A DNA stretch of 64,000 nt from Amaranthus tricolor (Eukaryota > Streptophyta > Magnoliopsida > Caryophyllales > Amaranthaceae): positions 18,113,789 to 18,177,788 of the forward strand of contig NC_080060.1 of NCBI RefSeq assembly GCF_026212465.1, given 5' to 3'. Positions within the stretch are counted from its first letter, which is position 1. Each line of letters opens with the position of its first letter. Below the pieces are notes generated by a model, which saw nothing but the letters and a program-made list of their open reading frames with translations, made no database searches and was not told the origin of the DNA. The translations under genes were made by a program, and so were the position numbers. Below are positions 1 through 11,900 of this stretch, one piece after another.

Positions 1-734
1 TGTCTCGTTATTTACAGGAAAACATATAATTAGCTAGCCTTGATTTCCAAGCAACTTATATATTCAAATATTTAAACATAAAACGTGTAATAACACATTC
101 AAATATTTAAATATCTTGAACACACGTTTTATAACCTTATCCAAATATAATAAACTTAAGTCATCTTAATTTAAACTTTATTCAATATATTTCGGACTTA
201 ATTAATTTATCAATTAATCATTTAATATTTAATATGATTTTAGACCTACTTAAACAACTAAATATAATTACTTAATTTATTGTTTAATTTAATGTGTGTT
301 TTGAATTATCATCACTTAAAGAAATTGAGTATTCAATGTGTTTATAGAAAAATTACCCAAAATAATCCAATATTTTATTGGATTTTCTGTATTAATTCTA
401 ATTTTTTTTTAAGCATGAATAAACCTAATTTTAGGGTCACTTACCTAGGAAGATTGTTTCCCAAATGGTGACCCATTTTTACATGTTAGTATCTACATAT
501 AAAAGGAAATAAAATGAAAGTTAAAATTATTAAAAACTAAAAGTTAAAATCAAAAAATAAACTTACTTGATATCTCTTCTATATTTTTTTATTCTTTTAT
601 ATTATTATAATTAATTAATTATTTATTTTTTTTATTTTTTCTGCAAAACTTGTTATTTAGGGAAGAGGTACCTTGGAGAATTCTTAGCATGCAACCCTAA
701 TAATTGGGATTAGTCACGCTTTGATATTATTATA
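1..734. other. AT-rich intergenic DNA, no gene seen
   Basis: Very AT-rich sequence with no convincing coding frame. The short open frames here have no recognisable motif. The stretch ends at the TA dinucleotide (733-734) that flanks the mariner-like element. Confidence 0.6.
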
Positions 735-1131
735 CTTCCTCCGTTTCATAATACTTGCTACATTTTCCATTTTTGGCAATTTCATATTACTTGCTACATT
801 TCCATTTTTAGTAATAAAACAATCATTTCAAATTCTACCTACCCCTATTTTTATCCTACTCTATACCTCTTTAACTTTTTTACCTAGTATTATTTAATCT
901 TTATCTATTCCCAATTAAAATTAATATTCCCTCCATATTTATTATTTTCATTAAAAACTCACCTAATCTCCCATAACCCACCATCCCAATTAATTATTTC
1001 CCCCATTTAAATACACTATCTCAATTAATTATTTCTCCCATTTAAACCAACCTTCCCAACTTCCTAATATTAATGGTGGGATTGATATCAATCGTTGGAT
1101 TTTGTTTGGCCTTGATCTAACCGTTGATTAA

Positions 1132-1260
1132 TTTCCTATATAAACTAACCCCTACCCACTCCTAACCCTAATCACATTTCCCGTCCATTGCCGTTTCCCC
1201 CTCTCTCTCTTTCTCTAACCAATCTCAGAAAACTTCTAACCCTAAACTCTTTGGCTTTGT
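1132..1260 (+). promoter_or_regulatory. Promoter and CT-rich leader inside the mariner-like element
   Basis: A TATA-like motif (CTATATAAAC, about 1136) is followed about 60 bp later by a CT-rich leader (CCCCCTCTCTCTCTTTCTC near 1198) and by CCCTAA/AACCCTA motifs, the usual look of a plant promoter plus 5' UTR. It points into the tandem array and the small ORF at 3652-3910. Transcription is inferred from composition only. Confidence 0.45.
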
Positions 1261-1514
1261 TTGTGATTTCAATTCTTTGGCTTTGTTTCTGATTCATTTC
1301 TTTGGTTTTCTTTCACTATATTTGACGAAAAGAGAGATTAGATCTGGTTTTGTTTCTGATATTTGGTTTTGTATTAATTGGTTAAAGCTTTACATCTGGG
1401 TTTTCCGAAATTTCTCTAGTTCTTCTGGTATATTCTTTATACTCTTTGCTTTGATCTATTTCGGTTTTACAATGATCTGTATTTCGCTTTAATCGTCATC
1501 TGGTATGCTTTGAT

Positions 1515-3120
1515 CCGAAAATCATGATCTGGTTTTAGTACTTTATCAGATCTGTTTTCATTAATGATATTCTTGCATGTTTTTTTTTATGTTGATATTT
1601 TTTAACTTCGATCTACTCTGTTTTTTTTTTTATTTCATGTTTATTTTAATATGATTATGATTTTGATTATGTTATTTTTTTGATTATGTTTTTGATTTGT
1701 TTTAATTTCCAAAAATCATGATCTGGTTTTAGTACTTGATCAGATCTGTTTTCACTAATTATTCTCTTGCATGTTGTTCTTATTTTGATTTTTTTAAACT
1801 TTGATCTGCTCTATTTTTTTTATTTCATGTTTATTTTAATACGTTTATGATTTTGATTATGTTATTTTTTTGATTATGTTTTTGAGCTGTTTTTAATCCC
1901 AAAATCATGATCTGGTTTTAGTCCTTTACTAGATCTGGTTTCGTTTATGATATTGTTGCATGTTGTTCTTATTTCGAATTTTTTAAAGTTGGATCTGCTC
2001 TGTTTTTTATTCTCATGTTTATTTTAATATGATTATGATTTTGATTATGTTATTTTTTTGATTATGTTTTTGATTTGTTTTAAATTCCGAAAATGATAAT
2101 CTGGTTTAAGTACTTAATCAGATCTGTTTTCATTAATGATACTCTTGCATGTTGTTCTTATTTTTATTTTTTAAAACTTTGATCTGCTCTGTTTTTTTTT
2201 ATTTCATGTTTATTTTAATAAGTTTATGATTTTGATTATGTTATTTTTGTTATTATGTTTTTGAGCTGTTTTTAATCCCAAAATCATGATCTGGTTTTAG
2301 TCCTTTACCAGATCTGGTTTCATTTATGATATTGTTGCATGTTGTTCTTATTTCGATTTTTTTAAAGTTGGATCTGCTTTGTTTTTTTTTCTCATGTTTA
2401 TTTTAATATGATTATGTTTATGATTATGTTATTTTTTTGATTATGTTTTTGATTTGTTTTAAATTCCAAAAATGATGATCTGGTTTTAGTACTTGATCAG
2501 ATCTGTTTTCATTAATGATACTCTTGCATGTTGTACTTATTTTGATTTTTTAAAACTTTGATCTGCTCTGTTTTTTTATTTCATGTTTATTTTAATACGT
2601 TTATGATTTTGATTATGTTATTTTTGTTATTATGTTTTTGAGCTGTTTTTAATTCCAAAATCATGATATGATTTTAGTCCTATACCAGATCTGGTTTCAT
2701 TTATGATATTGTTGCATGTTGTTCTTATTTCGATTTTTTTAAAGTTGGATCTACTTTGTATTTTTTTTCTTATGTTTATTTTAATATGATTATGATTTTG
2801 ATTATGTTATTTTTTTGATTATGTTTTTGATTTGTTTTAAATTCCGAAAATGATGATCTGGTTTTAGTACTTGATCAGATCTGTTTTCACTAATGATATT
2901 CTTGCACGTTGTTCTTATTTTGATTTTTAAAACTTTGATCTGCTCTGTTTTTTTTTATTTCATGTTTATTTTAATACGTTTATGATTTTGATTATGTTAT
3001 TTTTGTTATTATGTTTTTGAGCTGTTTTTAATCCCAAAATCATGATCTGGTTTTAGTCCTTTACTAGATCTAGTTTCATTTATGACATTGTTGCATGTTG
3101 TTCTTATTTTGATATTTTTA
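1515..3120 (+). repeat. ~190-bp tandem array with ~380-bp AB dimers
   Basis: Nine copies of a ~190-bp unit start near 1521, 1715, 1904, 2093, 2283, 2472, 2659, 2848 and 3039, each opening with a variant of ATCATGATCTGGTTTTAGT. After two A-type units, copies alternate between A (AGTACTTGATCAGATCTG) and B (AGTCCTTTACCAGATCTGG, then GATATTGTTGCATG). This gives a ~380-bp higher-order period. The array lies between the promoter-like leader and the ORF, where a long leader intron would be. Confidence 0.85.
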
Positions 3121-3510
3121 AACTTGGATATTTTATTATGTAAACTTATACTTCTGATATTCACATTCTGATTTTTGTTATGTTAACTTACATTGATCAA
3201 AATTTTCCTATTTCTGTTAATCACATTCTGATTTTTATTATGTAAACTTATATGTCTAATATTCACATTCTGATTTTTTTTATGTTAATTAACTTTGATC
3301 AAATTTTTACTATTTCTGTTAATCACATTCTGATTTTTATTATGTTAATTTATACTTCTGATAATCACATTCTGACTTTTATTATGTTAACTTATACTTC
3401 TGATAATAACATTCTGATTTTTGTTATGTTAACTAACATTGATCAAATTTTTCCTATTTCTGTAAATCACATTCTGATTTTTATTATGTAAACTAATACT
3501 TCTGTTAATC
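3121..3510 (+). repeat. Short tandem repeat, alternating ~42/60-bp units
   Basis: The word CACATTCTGA (or close variants) recurs near 3162, 3222, 3264, 3324, 3366, 3408 and 3468, with spacing alternating between about 60 and 42 bp. The longer spacers contain TTGATCAAA and CCTATTTCTGT. It abuts the 190-bp array. An open frame across it is a by-product of the repeat. Confidence 0.8.
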
Positions 3511-3651
3511 AATATTAGTTTATTATCTTACACTAATGTACATGGTGGAGTTCTGATAAGTTTTTTTATAATGTCTATTACTATTGATAAGATTTTTATT
3601 ATGTGTACTTCCTCTGTTCTGTTTTTGTTGGTACATAAGATTATTTTGGAG

Positions 3652-3910
3652 ATGAAAACAAAGGAAAAATCGTGCGACTCATTAACTGATGTCCAAAGAG
3701 AATGTATGAAATATGATAATACCTTTGGTTCGTGGTATGATCATTATTATTTGAATTGTTGGGAATTAAATTGTATTGAGGATCCTGATCAAGAACCCCC
3801 CCCCTTGGTACTACGGTTTACCAAATAAGGAGGATTATGCATTATTTGATAAGGTGGAACCTAAGCCAAAGCGACCACGCAAGACGACAATCCGTGGTCT
3901 TAACTCATGA
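3652..3910 (+). pseudogene. Small unknown protein, frameshifted at a C9 run
   Basis: From the ATG at 3652 (just after a possible AG splice acceptor) a frame encodes a polar, Tyr/Cys/Trp-rich protein beginning MKTKEKSCDSLTDVQREC. It reaches a run of nine C at about 3795-3803. In the literal frame it stops 24 bases later. If the run were eight C, the frame would continue about 35 codons, through Tyr-Tyr-Gly-Leu-Pro and a basic Lys/Pro/Arg stretch (KPKRPRK, resembling a nuclear localisation signal), to a TGA at 3908-3910. The family is not recognised. It lies convergent to the transposase within the mariner-like element. It could be a captured host exon or an element-specific second gene. Confidence 0.45.
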
Positions 3911-4499
3911 GCATTCTAACTTTTATTTAATTATTATTGATGATGTTTATATTTATCGAAAATATTGTGTTGTTGGCTTTCTCAATGATGATTGTTAATT
4001 GCTTGATGAAATGTGTACATAGTAGTGTGTTTTATTGCCACCTTAGATTACTTGACACGAGTAGGAGATATTAACACATGTATAACTTGCGATCTGATGT
4101 TGTTTCATCGCCACACCAATTTCTTGGTATGAGGCTGAAACTTAATAAAGTTATTGATTTCACAATGGTTAATGTGTTTTGTCTCATTGCCGTTTCAAGC
4201 ACTAAGATGAGGCTGAAATACCTACATTTTCACAATTTCAAATGATGTTAATCGTTAAATCTAAGAGTTAAATAAACGTACACAAGTGAAAATTGGAATG
4301 ATGAATGATGTTTAACTTGCTTAGTTTTTTTTATGAAATAACTACCTCAATGACTAAATGGAGAGGTGTGCATAATTTTATAGTTACAAAATGTTGTCAT
4401 AAATATTCTTTCCTTTACAAAATGTCTACTTAATTAAAGTTAGACAACCCTTGTGTTCTAAAAATGTAAGGGTTTTAATCAATGTCTACATATTGATAA
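3911..4499. other. Non-coding part of the mariner-like element
   Basis: AT-rich sequence between the convergent ends of the small plus-strand ORF and the transposase relic. The motif ATGAGGCTGAAA occurs twice (near 4130 and 4206). Nothing else is recognised. Confidence 0.5.
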
Positions 4500-5944
4500 T
4501 TAATTTCCATCATCTTGCGGAAGATCATTGAGATTAATTACACCATGAGATAAAAATTGACGTGCTGCATCTATTAGTTCTTGCGGAATTTCTAATTGCC
4601 TGGGCAACATACCCAACCTGTCCATTCTTTGTTTTCCAATGTGTGGATTCTTATAGTTATTATCGCCTTTAGCTTTCAACATCTCTATCATGCATAGTTG
4701 ATATTGTATCCACGTGTAGTTTAAAAGCTTTGGTTCAAAAGTGTCGTACGCATCATTGACCGCCTTGATCAAATCATTGAGGTCTTTGGGGAATGACTTG
4801 AATTGAATTATAGAGCACTAAACAATCCCAAGTCTAAGATGTTCATATCTGAACTAGAGGCCGGTTGACAAACTAGTCTAATGTTAAATCCGTCTTTCTT
4901 GGCTTCTTCATTGAATGCTTGATCATTTATTAAAATATGTGGCTTGGCGTTATCTTGTTGAATCCAAATATCTTTCACCCCATTTGCTGGCCATTTTGAT
5001 CTTATTGCTGGTAGGACTTCATTGATTAGTTTGTCTTGAAGAACGTTGCGTGTAAGTATTGTTATTGCTCTTAATTATGTTGTACCTGCTGGTCTGTTTT
5101 CTGACCTCCTCATTGCATAATAAGTCTCTGTAAACGGAAAAATTCCTATTTTCCCATCCCACAACACTTCACCAGTAGAATTAATGTGAGGTCTTGCAAC
5201 AGCTGCTATAAACATCACTTTGCCTATGAAATTTTTGTTTTGCACACATCTATATGGTTCCTCCTCTTCCCAAGGGAATAAAAAATACCTCTGTGTTTCC
5301 CTACTCATGCAGAACCATTTTTCATCTATGTGCACGACATTATACATAAGTTCGAATTTTGGTATATTATCTATAATAGGTGGTATTATTTGGGATAAAA
5401 TGAAGTTGATTCTTCTCATTTTGAGTCATGAGAAAGTTTTGGTTTAATTGAATTTGTAAGTGCTCTAATATTACCAGATTTCATCATTCTATAAACTTGT
5501 GAATGACCAATGCCTAATGCAGTTGCCATTGCTCTAATTGTGGTCCTCTTTTTAATTGGAACAACATTAAGCAAATTCATGTCAAAGACTCTTGGTTTTC
5601 CAATCAACTCTTCCCCTTTTTCTACTATTAACATCAATTACAACGCCATTTTGCATTAATGTTTTGGCTGATTCCCACAGCCTTGCTACTGTCCACTTAG
5701 ATGTGTTATGTTGCAATGCAATTGTTTTAATTGTACCCCGTGGCAAACGTCTATCTGGTTCTTTAGACAAACTAGTTAACTGTTGTACAATTAACTTTCT
5801 GGTCTGAACTGGTAGTTCCCTCTTACAACCCACTGGTTGCTGTCTTAATGTTTGCTGTTGGTTTGGTTCAATTTCTGTTTCCCCCTGTGTTAATGTTTGA
5901 CTATGGCTTATGGGTTCCTCTTCTTGAATTTGAACCTCAGCCAT
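4500..5944 (-). pseudogene. Mariner-like transposase (DD39D), inactivated
   Basis: It begins MAEVQIQEEEP at 5944 and has an N-terminal helix-turn-helix region (TIKTIALQHNTSKWTVARLW, then TTIRAMATALGIGHSQVYR). The catalytic core includes HIDEKWF at about 5316-5336, WIQQDNAKPH near 4940-4970 and NILDLGLFSAL near 4812-4850. The second and third Asp are 39 residues apart, the DD39D signature of plant mariner-like elements. The frame is broken by a shift near 5605, a shift near 5418, an in-frame TAA at 5075-5077 and a shift near 4812. The C-terminal piece ends at 4500. The protein would bind the TIRs and cut and paste the element; this copy cannot. Confidence 0.85.
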
Positions 5945-6413
5945 TTGCTATTTTTGATTGCTTGTTGTTGGTTTTGTAGAATTGATGAAAGAAATAGGAT
6001 TGGATTCAAATTCTTATGGACAATTTAAAAGGGGAGGACAGCAAATGAAGGAATTGAAATGAAGAAGTGTTGAAATTTTGTACACAATTTGATCTACTTA
6101 TAGACAGATCAACTGTGTTGAAAAATTAATGTTGACTTTTGTGTAAAAATTTGTACTTTTGTTGAAAATTTGTAATATTGAAGGGAATTCTAATATTTGG
6201 GTGCGAAAATTCTTTTTTGGGGGAAATGAATCTGAAATCTTACTTAATCTGAAATTATATTTTTAATCTAAACTATTTTTCCTTTTTCTTTTTCAATTAA
6301 CAACAATAAAATATTATACCTTATAATGTGAACAGTAAGCTACACTGTAGGTGAACAAATTTCTTAATTTGCGTGCCCAAGCTAATGTAGCATCTAATAC
6401 AGAACAGAGGAAG
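5945..6413. other. 5' leader and right terminus of the mariner-like element
   Basis: Untranslated region upstream of the transposase ATG, ending with the right TIR at about 6382-6413. Near 6345 lies CTACACTGTAGG, a short palindrome that may be a subterminal protein-binding site (inference). Confidence 0.5.
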
Positions 6414-6554
6414 TACCAAATTCAATAAAGTTCGGAATATTACTTATAAAGGCTCTCGAAATCGTTTCTTTATCAATTCTTTAATCTTCGAAAAATTTCT
6501 CCATTTCCTTAATCCAAAATCAAATCAGTCAAACAGTTAAATAAAGCCCCATTA

Positions 6555-6975
6555 ATGGCGTCCAAATGCAACTGATTGATCTACCGAACATCACTCGCTC
6601 TTTTCCCTTAAACCTTCTATTAAATCATCTTCTAAATCTTTGCCATCTTCTTTTGCAAGGTTGCTTCCTCGATCCAACACCAAATCAACTCTCCCTCAAT
6701 TCAACTTCTCAAGGTGTATATTTTCATTTTTCTTATTACACATACACTTGAAGTTTTCCTTTTTTTTTCTTTTCTAATTCTTTATTTTCTAATTTATTTT
6801 TGTTTTTGTTTTAATTGTTTGATGAAGATTGCAGAAGGAGTTAGGGGAAATGCAGTTCAATGTCGTTACACAACGTCATAGCGGTAGCAAGGATGACATC
6901 ATGTTTGAGTGTCACGCTAAGAAGTTGTAAAGCGCTTTTTCAGGGTACGCTCGCCATAGATCCCCCGACCTTTAG
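6555..6975 (+). pseudogene. NOXY2/NFD6-like small mitochondrial protein, pseudogene
   Basis: Exon 1 opens with ATG at 6555 (MASKCN) and, after a frame change, reads as a Ser/Arg/Lys-rich presequence-like segment (SSSKSLPSSFARLLPRSNTK) to a donor at about 6712 (CAAG|GTGTAT). The intron ends at GATGAAG, and exon 2 starts at 6828 with RLQKELGEMQ. After a +1 shift near 6855 it reads HNVIAVARMTSCLSVTLRSC and then a Gln-Gly-Thr-Leu motif, the conserved core of the small mitochondrial proteins related to NONRESPONDING TO OXYLIPINS 2 and NUCLEAR FUSION DEFECTIVE 6. One further missing base near 6953 restores a typical end (SPDL, stop 6973-6975). Three frame disruptions indicate a pseudogene, although the splice sites survive. 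The family call is from memory of its conserved motif. Confidence 0.62.
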
Positions 6976-7137
6976 TACTTGTTTTTATGTTGGTGCATTG
7001 TGCATTTGCCTGAAACATTGCGTGTTAATATGCGATCACAATTATATTTAGGTTTTCCTATCCTTTTTTCTAATCAAAACTAGTAATATGATTTGGTTGC
7101 TCATAGTAGAACTAAACTAAGTTAATTTGAGCTTTAA

Positions 7138-7382
7138 CCCTTTGTTCGGAAAGAGTGAATGAGAAGGTTTGGGAGGAAAGGGATTCGGAAGGATATAATT
7201 CTTTGTTTGGATACGAATTTTGAAAAGGATGAAATTTAAAGGAAGATACAGAAAGAGATTCATTCCGTAATTTCGATAATAACCAAATTTTTTCAAATCA
7301 AATGTGGAAAAACTTAAAAGGAAAATGCTACTTTTCTTCCTCTCCCTTCCTTTCCCACCTAAATTATCTTCCAAACAATTTG
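7138..7382. mobile_element. Possible MITE with imperfect inverted ends
   Basis: The left end CCTTTGTTCGGAAAG and right end CTTCCAAACAATTTG are approximate reverse complements. The inner flanks (GGAGGAAAGGGATT on the left, CCCTTCCTTTCCCACC on the right) continue the imperfect hairpin. No clear target duplication was found, so class and exact ends are uncertain. Confidence 0.35.
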
Positions 7383-8689
7383 TAAGTGAAATTTTGAGTG
7401 TTATGTTTTGTCAAATAATGAAATATAAGAAAACTAGGGGGGATTAATGGATGAATGTATCACTGTTTGGATTTTTTTTTTTGAAAATTAGTGGATTTTA
7501 TTATTTTAAGAAAAATAAAAGGACAATTAGATGAAGTTGCAGACATAAAAAACCCTGTGGGGAAGAATCCATTGACAAGCATAGGATGTATGGGTTCCTT
7601 AAACAAAACCAAAACACTAGAAAAGTAGACAAAGCCACAAAATATACCAGGGGAATGTCAAAATAAACACCAAGACGTAAAAGTCAACACAACCCTGGCA
7701 AACCCACAAGTAGGCCCGTCAAATACAAAGACTTAATTACTAGGTCGAATACTAAAAAAATGCCTAATTGGCCAACATCACATAGCAAAACAAGAGACCG
7801 CCAACAAGCTACAACCACACAACCCTAGCCACCGAAACAAACAAGGCGGAATGATCCACAAACACCCCTTTGACCCTTGACAAGCCAAGAGGGGACGGAA
7901 AACACTGTCAGACCCTTAACACGTGGAGGCGAATCTCAACACCAAACTCATAATGGGGAATAGCTCAAAGTGGTTCACATAAACTCAACCAGAAAGTAAC
8001 AGTTGAAAGAACTGTGCAAACTCTAGTCGCCGAGTTAAAATCGGAGGATTGAATCACAAACACCATAACAGCCCAAGACAAGCCAAGTGGAATAGTTAAA
8101 ACCAACATACCTCAAGTGGTAGAAGTGGTCCACACAAATTTAACCGAAAAGAAACAGGCCATGGACCTATCTGCCACCCAAAAACACTAAACCTTTGTGA
8201 ACACTGCATGTTGAATAAGACAAATAACGTAACATCTAGGAAAAACAAACACCACCACGTTTCCCATGAATTGACGCCCCACAAACACCACATCGATCAC
8301 CCTCAATATAATGTACATTGTTAGCTATCTACCTAGTTAAAATCAACATACAAGACCCCTCGTCAAAAGAGTCACCAGAATTTAGAGCCGCCAAAGTAGG
8401 CCCAAATACAAATAAAACCAGACCAATATATCGCCATTGTCTAGAAAAATCACGCCCAAACACACTTAAATCAACCACCATCACTAACTCCTCTACTAAA
8501 TTACTCTTGGGATTTTTATTGATCTTCAAAACTAAGTTTTTAAAATGAGGGAAATGAGGTATATATAGCCTTGGATGATATTTAGGCGCGCTCTAACAAC
8601 CTTCCTACTAAGCTTATAAAATACAACACAAACTAGCTAACTCTGATTAGGACTAACAAACTAAAATAACAAGGACTAAACTAGATTAT
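7383..8689. other. Unclassified sequence with minus-strand promoter-like motif
   Basis: No gene is recognised. On the minus strand a TATA-like CTATATATACC (near 8566) is followed by an ATG (8529) and two open frames (8329-8529 and 8096-8293). These are rich in Val/Leu/Phe/Trp and show no known motif, and stops follow. It may be a decayed transposon or gene remnant. The copia insertion at 8690 lies directly next to it. Confidence 0.35.
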
Positions 8690-8875
8690 TGTTACGGTAT
8701 TTTGGGAGATTATTTAGTTTCCTAATTATGGGAAATATTCATGGCTTATTTTTAGGGCCTAATTGATCCTAATCTTTGATTGTAATCTCTTGATTGAACT
8801 TTAGAATCCTCTCATGTATTATATATTGATCAATTAATGAATGAAGGCAAACACAACCCAAAAACGATTTCTACA
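8690..8875 (+). repeat. Left LTR of the Ale-like copia element
   Basis: Begins TGTTACGG and ends TTTCTACA (TG...CA). It contains TATATATTG near 8820 as a possible TATA region. The primer-binding site follows without a gap. Confidence 0.95.
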
Positions 8876-8954
8876 TGGTATCAGACGCTCAGGAATTATA
8901 TACCAATTAAAAAAAAAAAAAAACAAGAAAAACAAAAACAAAAATCTGGAATTC

Positions 8955-11900
8955 ATGGCTGGCGACGAGTATACTCCGCCACCACCACCACCACGTCTTG
9001 ACTCAAATTCTCCATATTACCTTGGTCCTCATGACCGTCCCGGTGACTTTATCACTCCGACCCGTCTTCGGGGCGATAACTACGATGAATGGGCAAGTGA
9101 CATCCAAAGTGCCTTGGAGGCTAGACGGAAATTTGTGTTCTTGAACGGGAAAATTACTTCTCCTGTTCTTCCTTGTACCCAAGATGACTGGGATACTCTC
9201 CATGCCATGTTAATTTCATGGCTTATGAACACCATAGATCCTGAAGTTAAAGCCACACTCTCGAAATACAAAGATGCAAAACGCCTGTGGGACACATTGA
9301 AATCTCGGTTTGCCATAGTTAATGGTCCTCGAATTCAACAAATTAAATCAGCAATTTCAAAGTGCGAACAAACAAAAACCATGTCAATTGCCACATATTT
9401 TGGTAAATTAACGGCATTATGGGAAGAATTAAACAACTACGAACCTCTCATTACCTGTTCTTGCTGCCCTAATTGTACAGCTGGATCAACTCATGAAAAA
9501 CGCCGTGAAAACACAAGGCTTCATCAGTTTCTAATGGGGCTATATACAGACTACTACGCACAAACTCGTGCTAACGTTCTGTCTTCAGATCCTCTGCCTT
9601 CACTTGATAGAGCATATCAATTACTGGTGCAAGACGAACGAGTACGACTCGCCAAAGCCGTGCCGGAGGAAAAGCCACCAGACGCTGTCGGATTTGCAGT
9701 CCGATCTTTAGCACCTCGGGGTAGATCTGACTCCACCATTGATAATCAAGAAAAGCCTGACAAATCCCATCTTCGTTGTACCCATTGCAAGAAATCTGGA
9801 CATAAAATTTCAGGATGTTTTGAATTAATAGGTTATCCTGATTGGTGGCCACCCAATCAATCGAAGACGCAGACCAGCAGCACCACTGGTACAGGTCGAG
9901 GCGGCGGAAAGCAGATTCATTCTTCAGGGAGGGGTCGTGGCGGCGGTGTGAGTCCGGTAGCAGCCAAAGCTCACGCAACCAGCAGCGGTAACGCTGTTTC
10001 TCTCTCATCTATTGGGCGAAATTCTCAGACCCATTATCAAGTCTTCTCTCCAGAACAGTGGAAAGCCCTTGCTGGTTTTATTAGTAATACTAGAGTTCCT
10101 AATGATCGATTAACCGGTGAGTTTGATTGCAATTTGTGGATTATCGACACCGGTGCTTCACGACATGTAACTTGTATTGATTCATGGCTCTTTGATATAC
10201 ATAATGTCTCTTGTCCGGTTGGTCTTCCTAATGGAAAATCCGTAACTGCTACTAAGGAGGGCTCTATTTATTTGTCTAAAAATTTAATTCTTAAACACGT
10301 ACTATTTGTTCCGGAATTATGTTGCAATTTAATTTCGGTTTCACAACTAATTGACGATTTGCAGTGTACTGTACAATTTACTTCTTCTACTTGTGTTATA
10401 CAGGACCAATCGAGGGAGATGATTGGAACGAGTATTAGGAAGGATGGACTTTTCTACTTTGATGGCGGTAATTATGCTCAACAAATCTCAGTAAATGCGG
10501 TCTCTACCTTGGAATTATGGCACAAGAGAATGGGTCATCCGTCTGAAAAAGTAGTGAAGCTTCTCCCTCCTGTCTCTAGCTGTAAGGGTAGTTTAAATAA
10601 AGCATGTGAAGTGTGTTTTCGTGCTAAACATCCTAGGGATAAATTTAATTTAAGCGACAATAGAGCTTCAAGAATTTTTGAAAAAGTTCATTGTGATTTA
10701 TGGGGACCATATAGACATCCCTCTTCGTGTGATGCAAGATATTTTTTGACTATTGTTGATGATTTCTCAAGAGCTGTTTGGCTTTATTTGATGATTGACA
10801 AAACAGAGGTGTTTAATATGTTTATGTCTTTTGTGGCCATGATTGATAGACAATTTTCACAAAACATTAAAATAGTTCAAAGCGATAATGGAACGGAGTT
10901 TAATTGTTTGCTTGACTACTTTAATGATAATGGCATTTTGTTTCAAACTTCTTGTGTTGGGACTCCTCAACAAAATGGTCGGGTAGAAAGAAAACATAAA
11001 CATATCTTGAATGTAGCACGGGCTCTAAGATTTCAAGCAAATTTGCCTATTTATTTTTGGGGTGAAAGTGTTCTAACCGCTGCTCACTTAATTAATCGTA
11101 CCCCTACACCTTTGCTCCAAAATAAATCACCATATGAAATTCTCTTTAATACTTCACCCTCATACAACACCATTCGTACTTTTGGATGCCTCTGTTTTGC
11201 TCAAAATCAGAAAACAAAGGGAGATAAGTTTGCTAGTCGAAGTCGGAAATGTGTCTTTATGGGTTATCCTTTCGGTCAAAAAGGGTGGAAACTGTTTGAT
11301 TTGGATTCAAAGCAATTTTTTGTTTCTCGTGATGTGAAATTTTTTGAAGACGTGTTCCCGTTTCTTGATCCTATTGCCTCAAACCTTACTCCCGAAAATA
11401 TTGCGCCTATACAAAATGATATACATTGTGATTTCACTAAATGCACAAATGATTTTTATGAAAATATTCATTCAAATAATTTGGAAATAATTAATCCAGA
11501 TAATTCACACCATCCTCCTGCCTTACCCACCTCAACCACACCACCAAATTCACCAACTCCAACCCCACAACACACGTCCAGCCAAATTAGCCAACCTACA
11601 AACCCTGTGCCAAACCCAGAAACTAGGCCCAATTCTGAAATAGCCCAAAAAAATCCACAACAAACCCACACTCTGCCGCAAGACCAGCCTACTACACCTA
11701 ATCCACCTACAACTCTTTCAAATCAAGCAGAAGGGAATTTAAGGCGTGGTTTCAGGACTAAATTTCCTAATGTTCGACATCGGGATTTTGTTACTCACAC
11801 CATTTGGACGTAAAATCAATCTCTTCCGAAAAACTCGTCTCCTACACATCCCTCAGGTACTCCTTATCCTATAGCACATTATGTAAATTGTAACAGTTAT

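Larger units (their letters stand above)
735..6413 (-). mobile_element. Mariner-like (Tc1/mariner) transposon, degenerate
   Basis: Terminal inverted repeats of about 30 bp begin CTTCCTC at 735 and end GAGGAAG at 6413; both ends share GTT and TGCTACATT at the same spacing. The element is flanked by TA at 733-734 and 6414-6415, the target duplication of this superfamily. The minus strand encodes a broken transposase with a DD39D core at 4500-5944. At 5.7 kb it is longer than plant mariner-like elements usually are, because the half downstream of the transposase carries a promoter-like region, a ~190-bp tandem array and a separate plus-strand ORF. The boundaries rest on TIR and TSD agreement read by eye. 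Confidence 0.82.

Noticed and set aside
1132..3500. A polyubiquitin-like gene (promoter, CT-rich leader, long leader intron)
   Set aside because: No ubiquitin coding repeats follow. The downstream ORF is unrelated and the intron is a tandem array.
1515..3510. CRISPR-like regularly spaced repeats
   Set aside because: Units are contiguous 190-bp tandem copies, not short repeats with unique spacers, and the DNA is eukaryotic.
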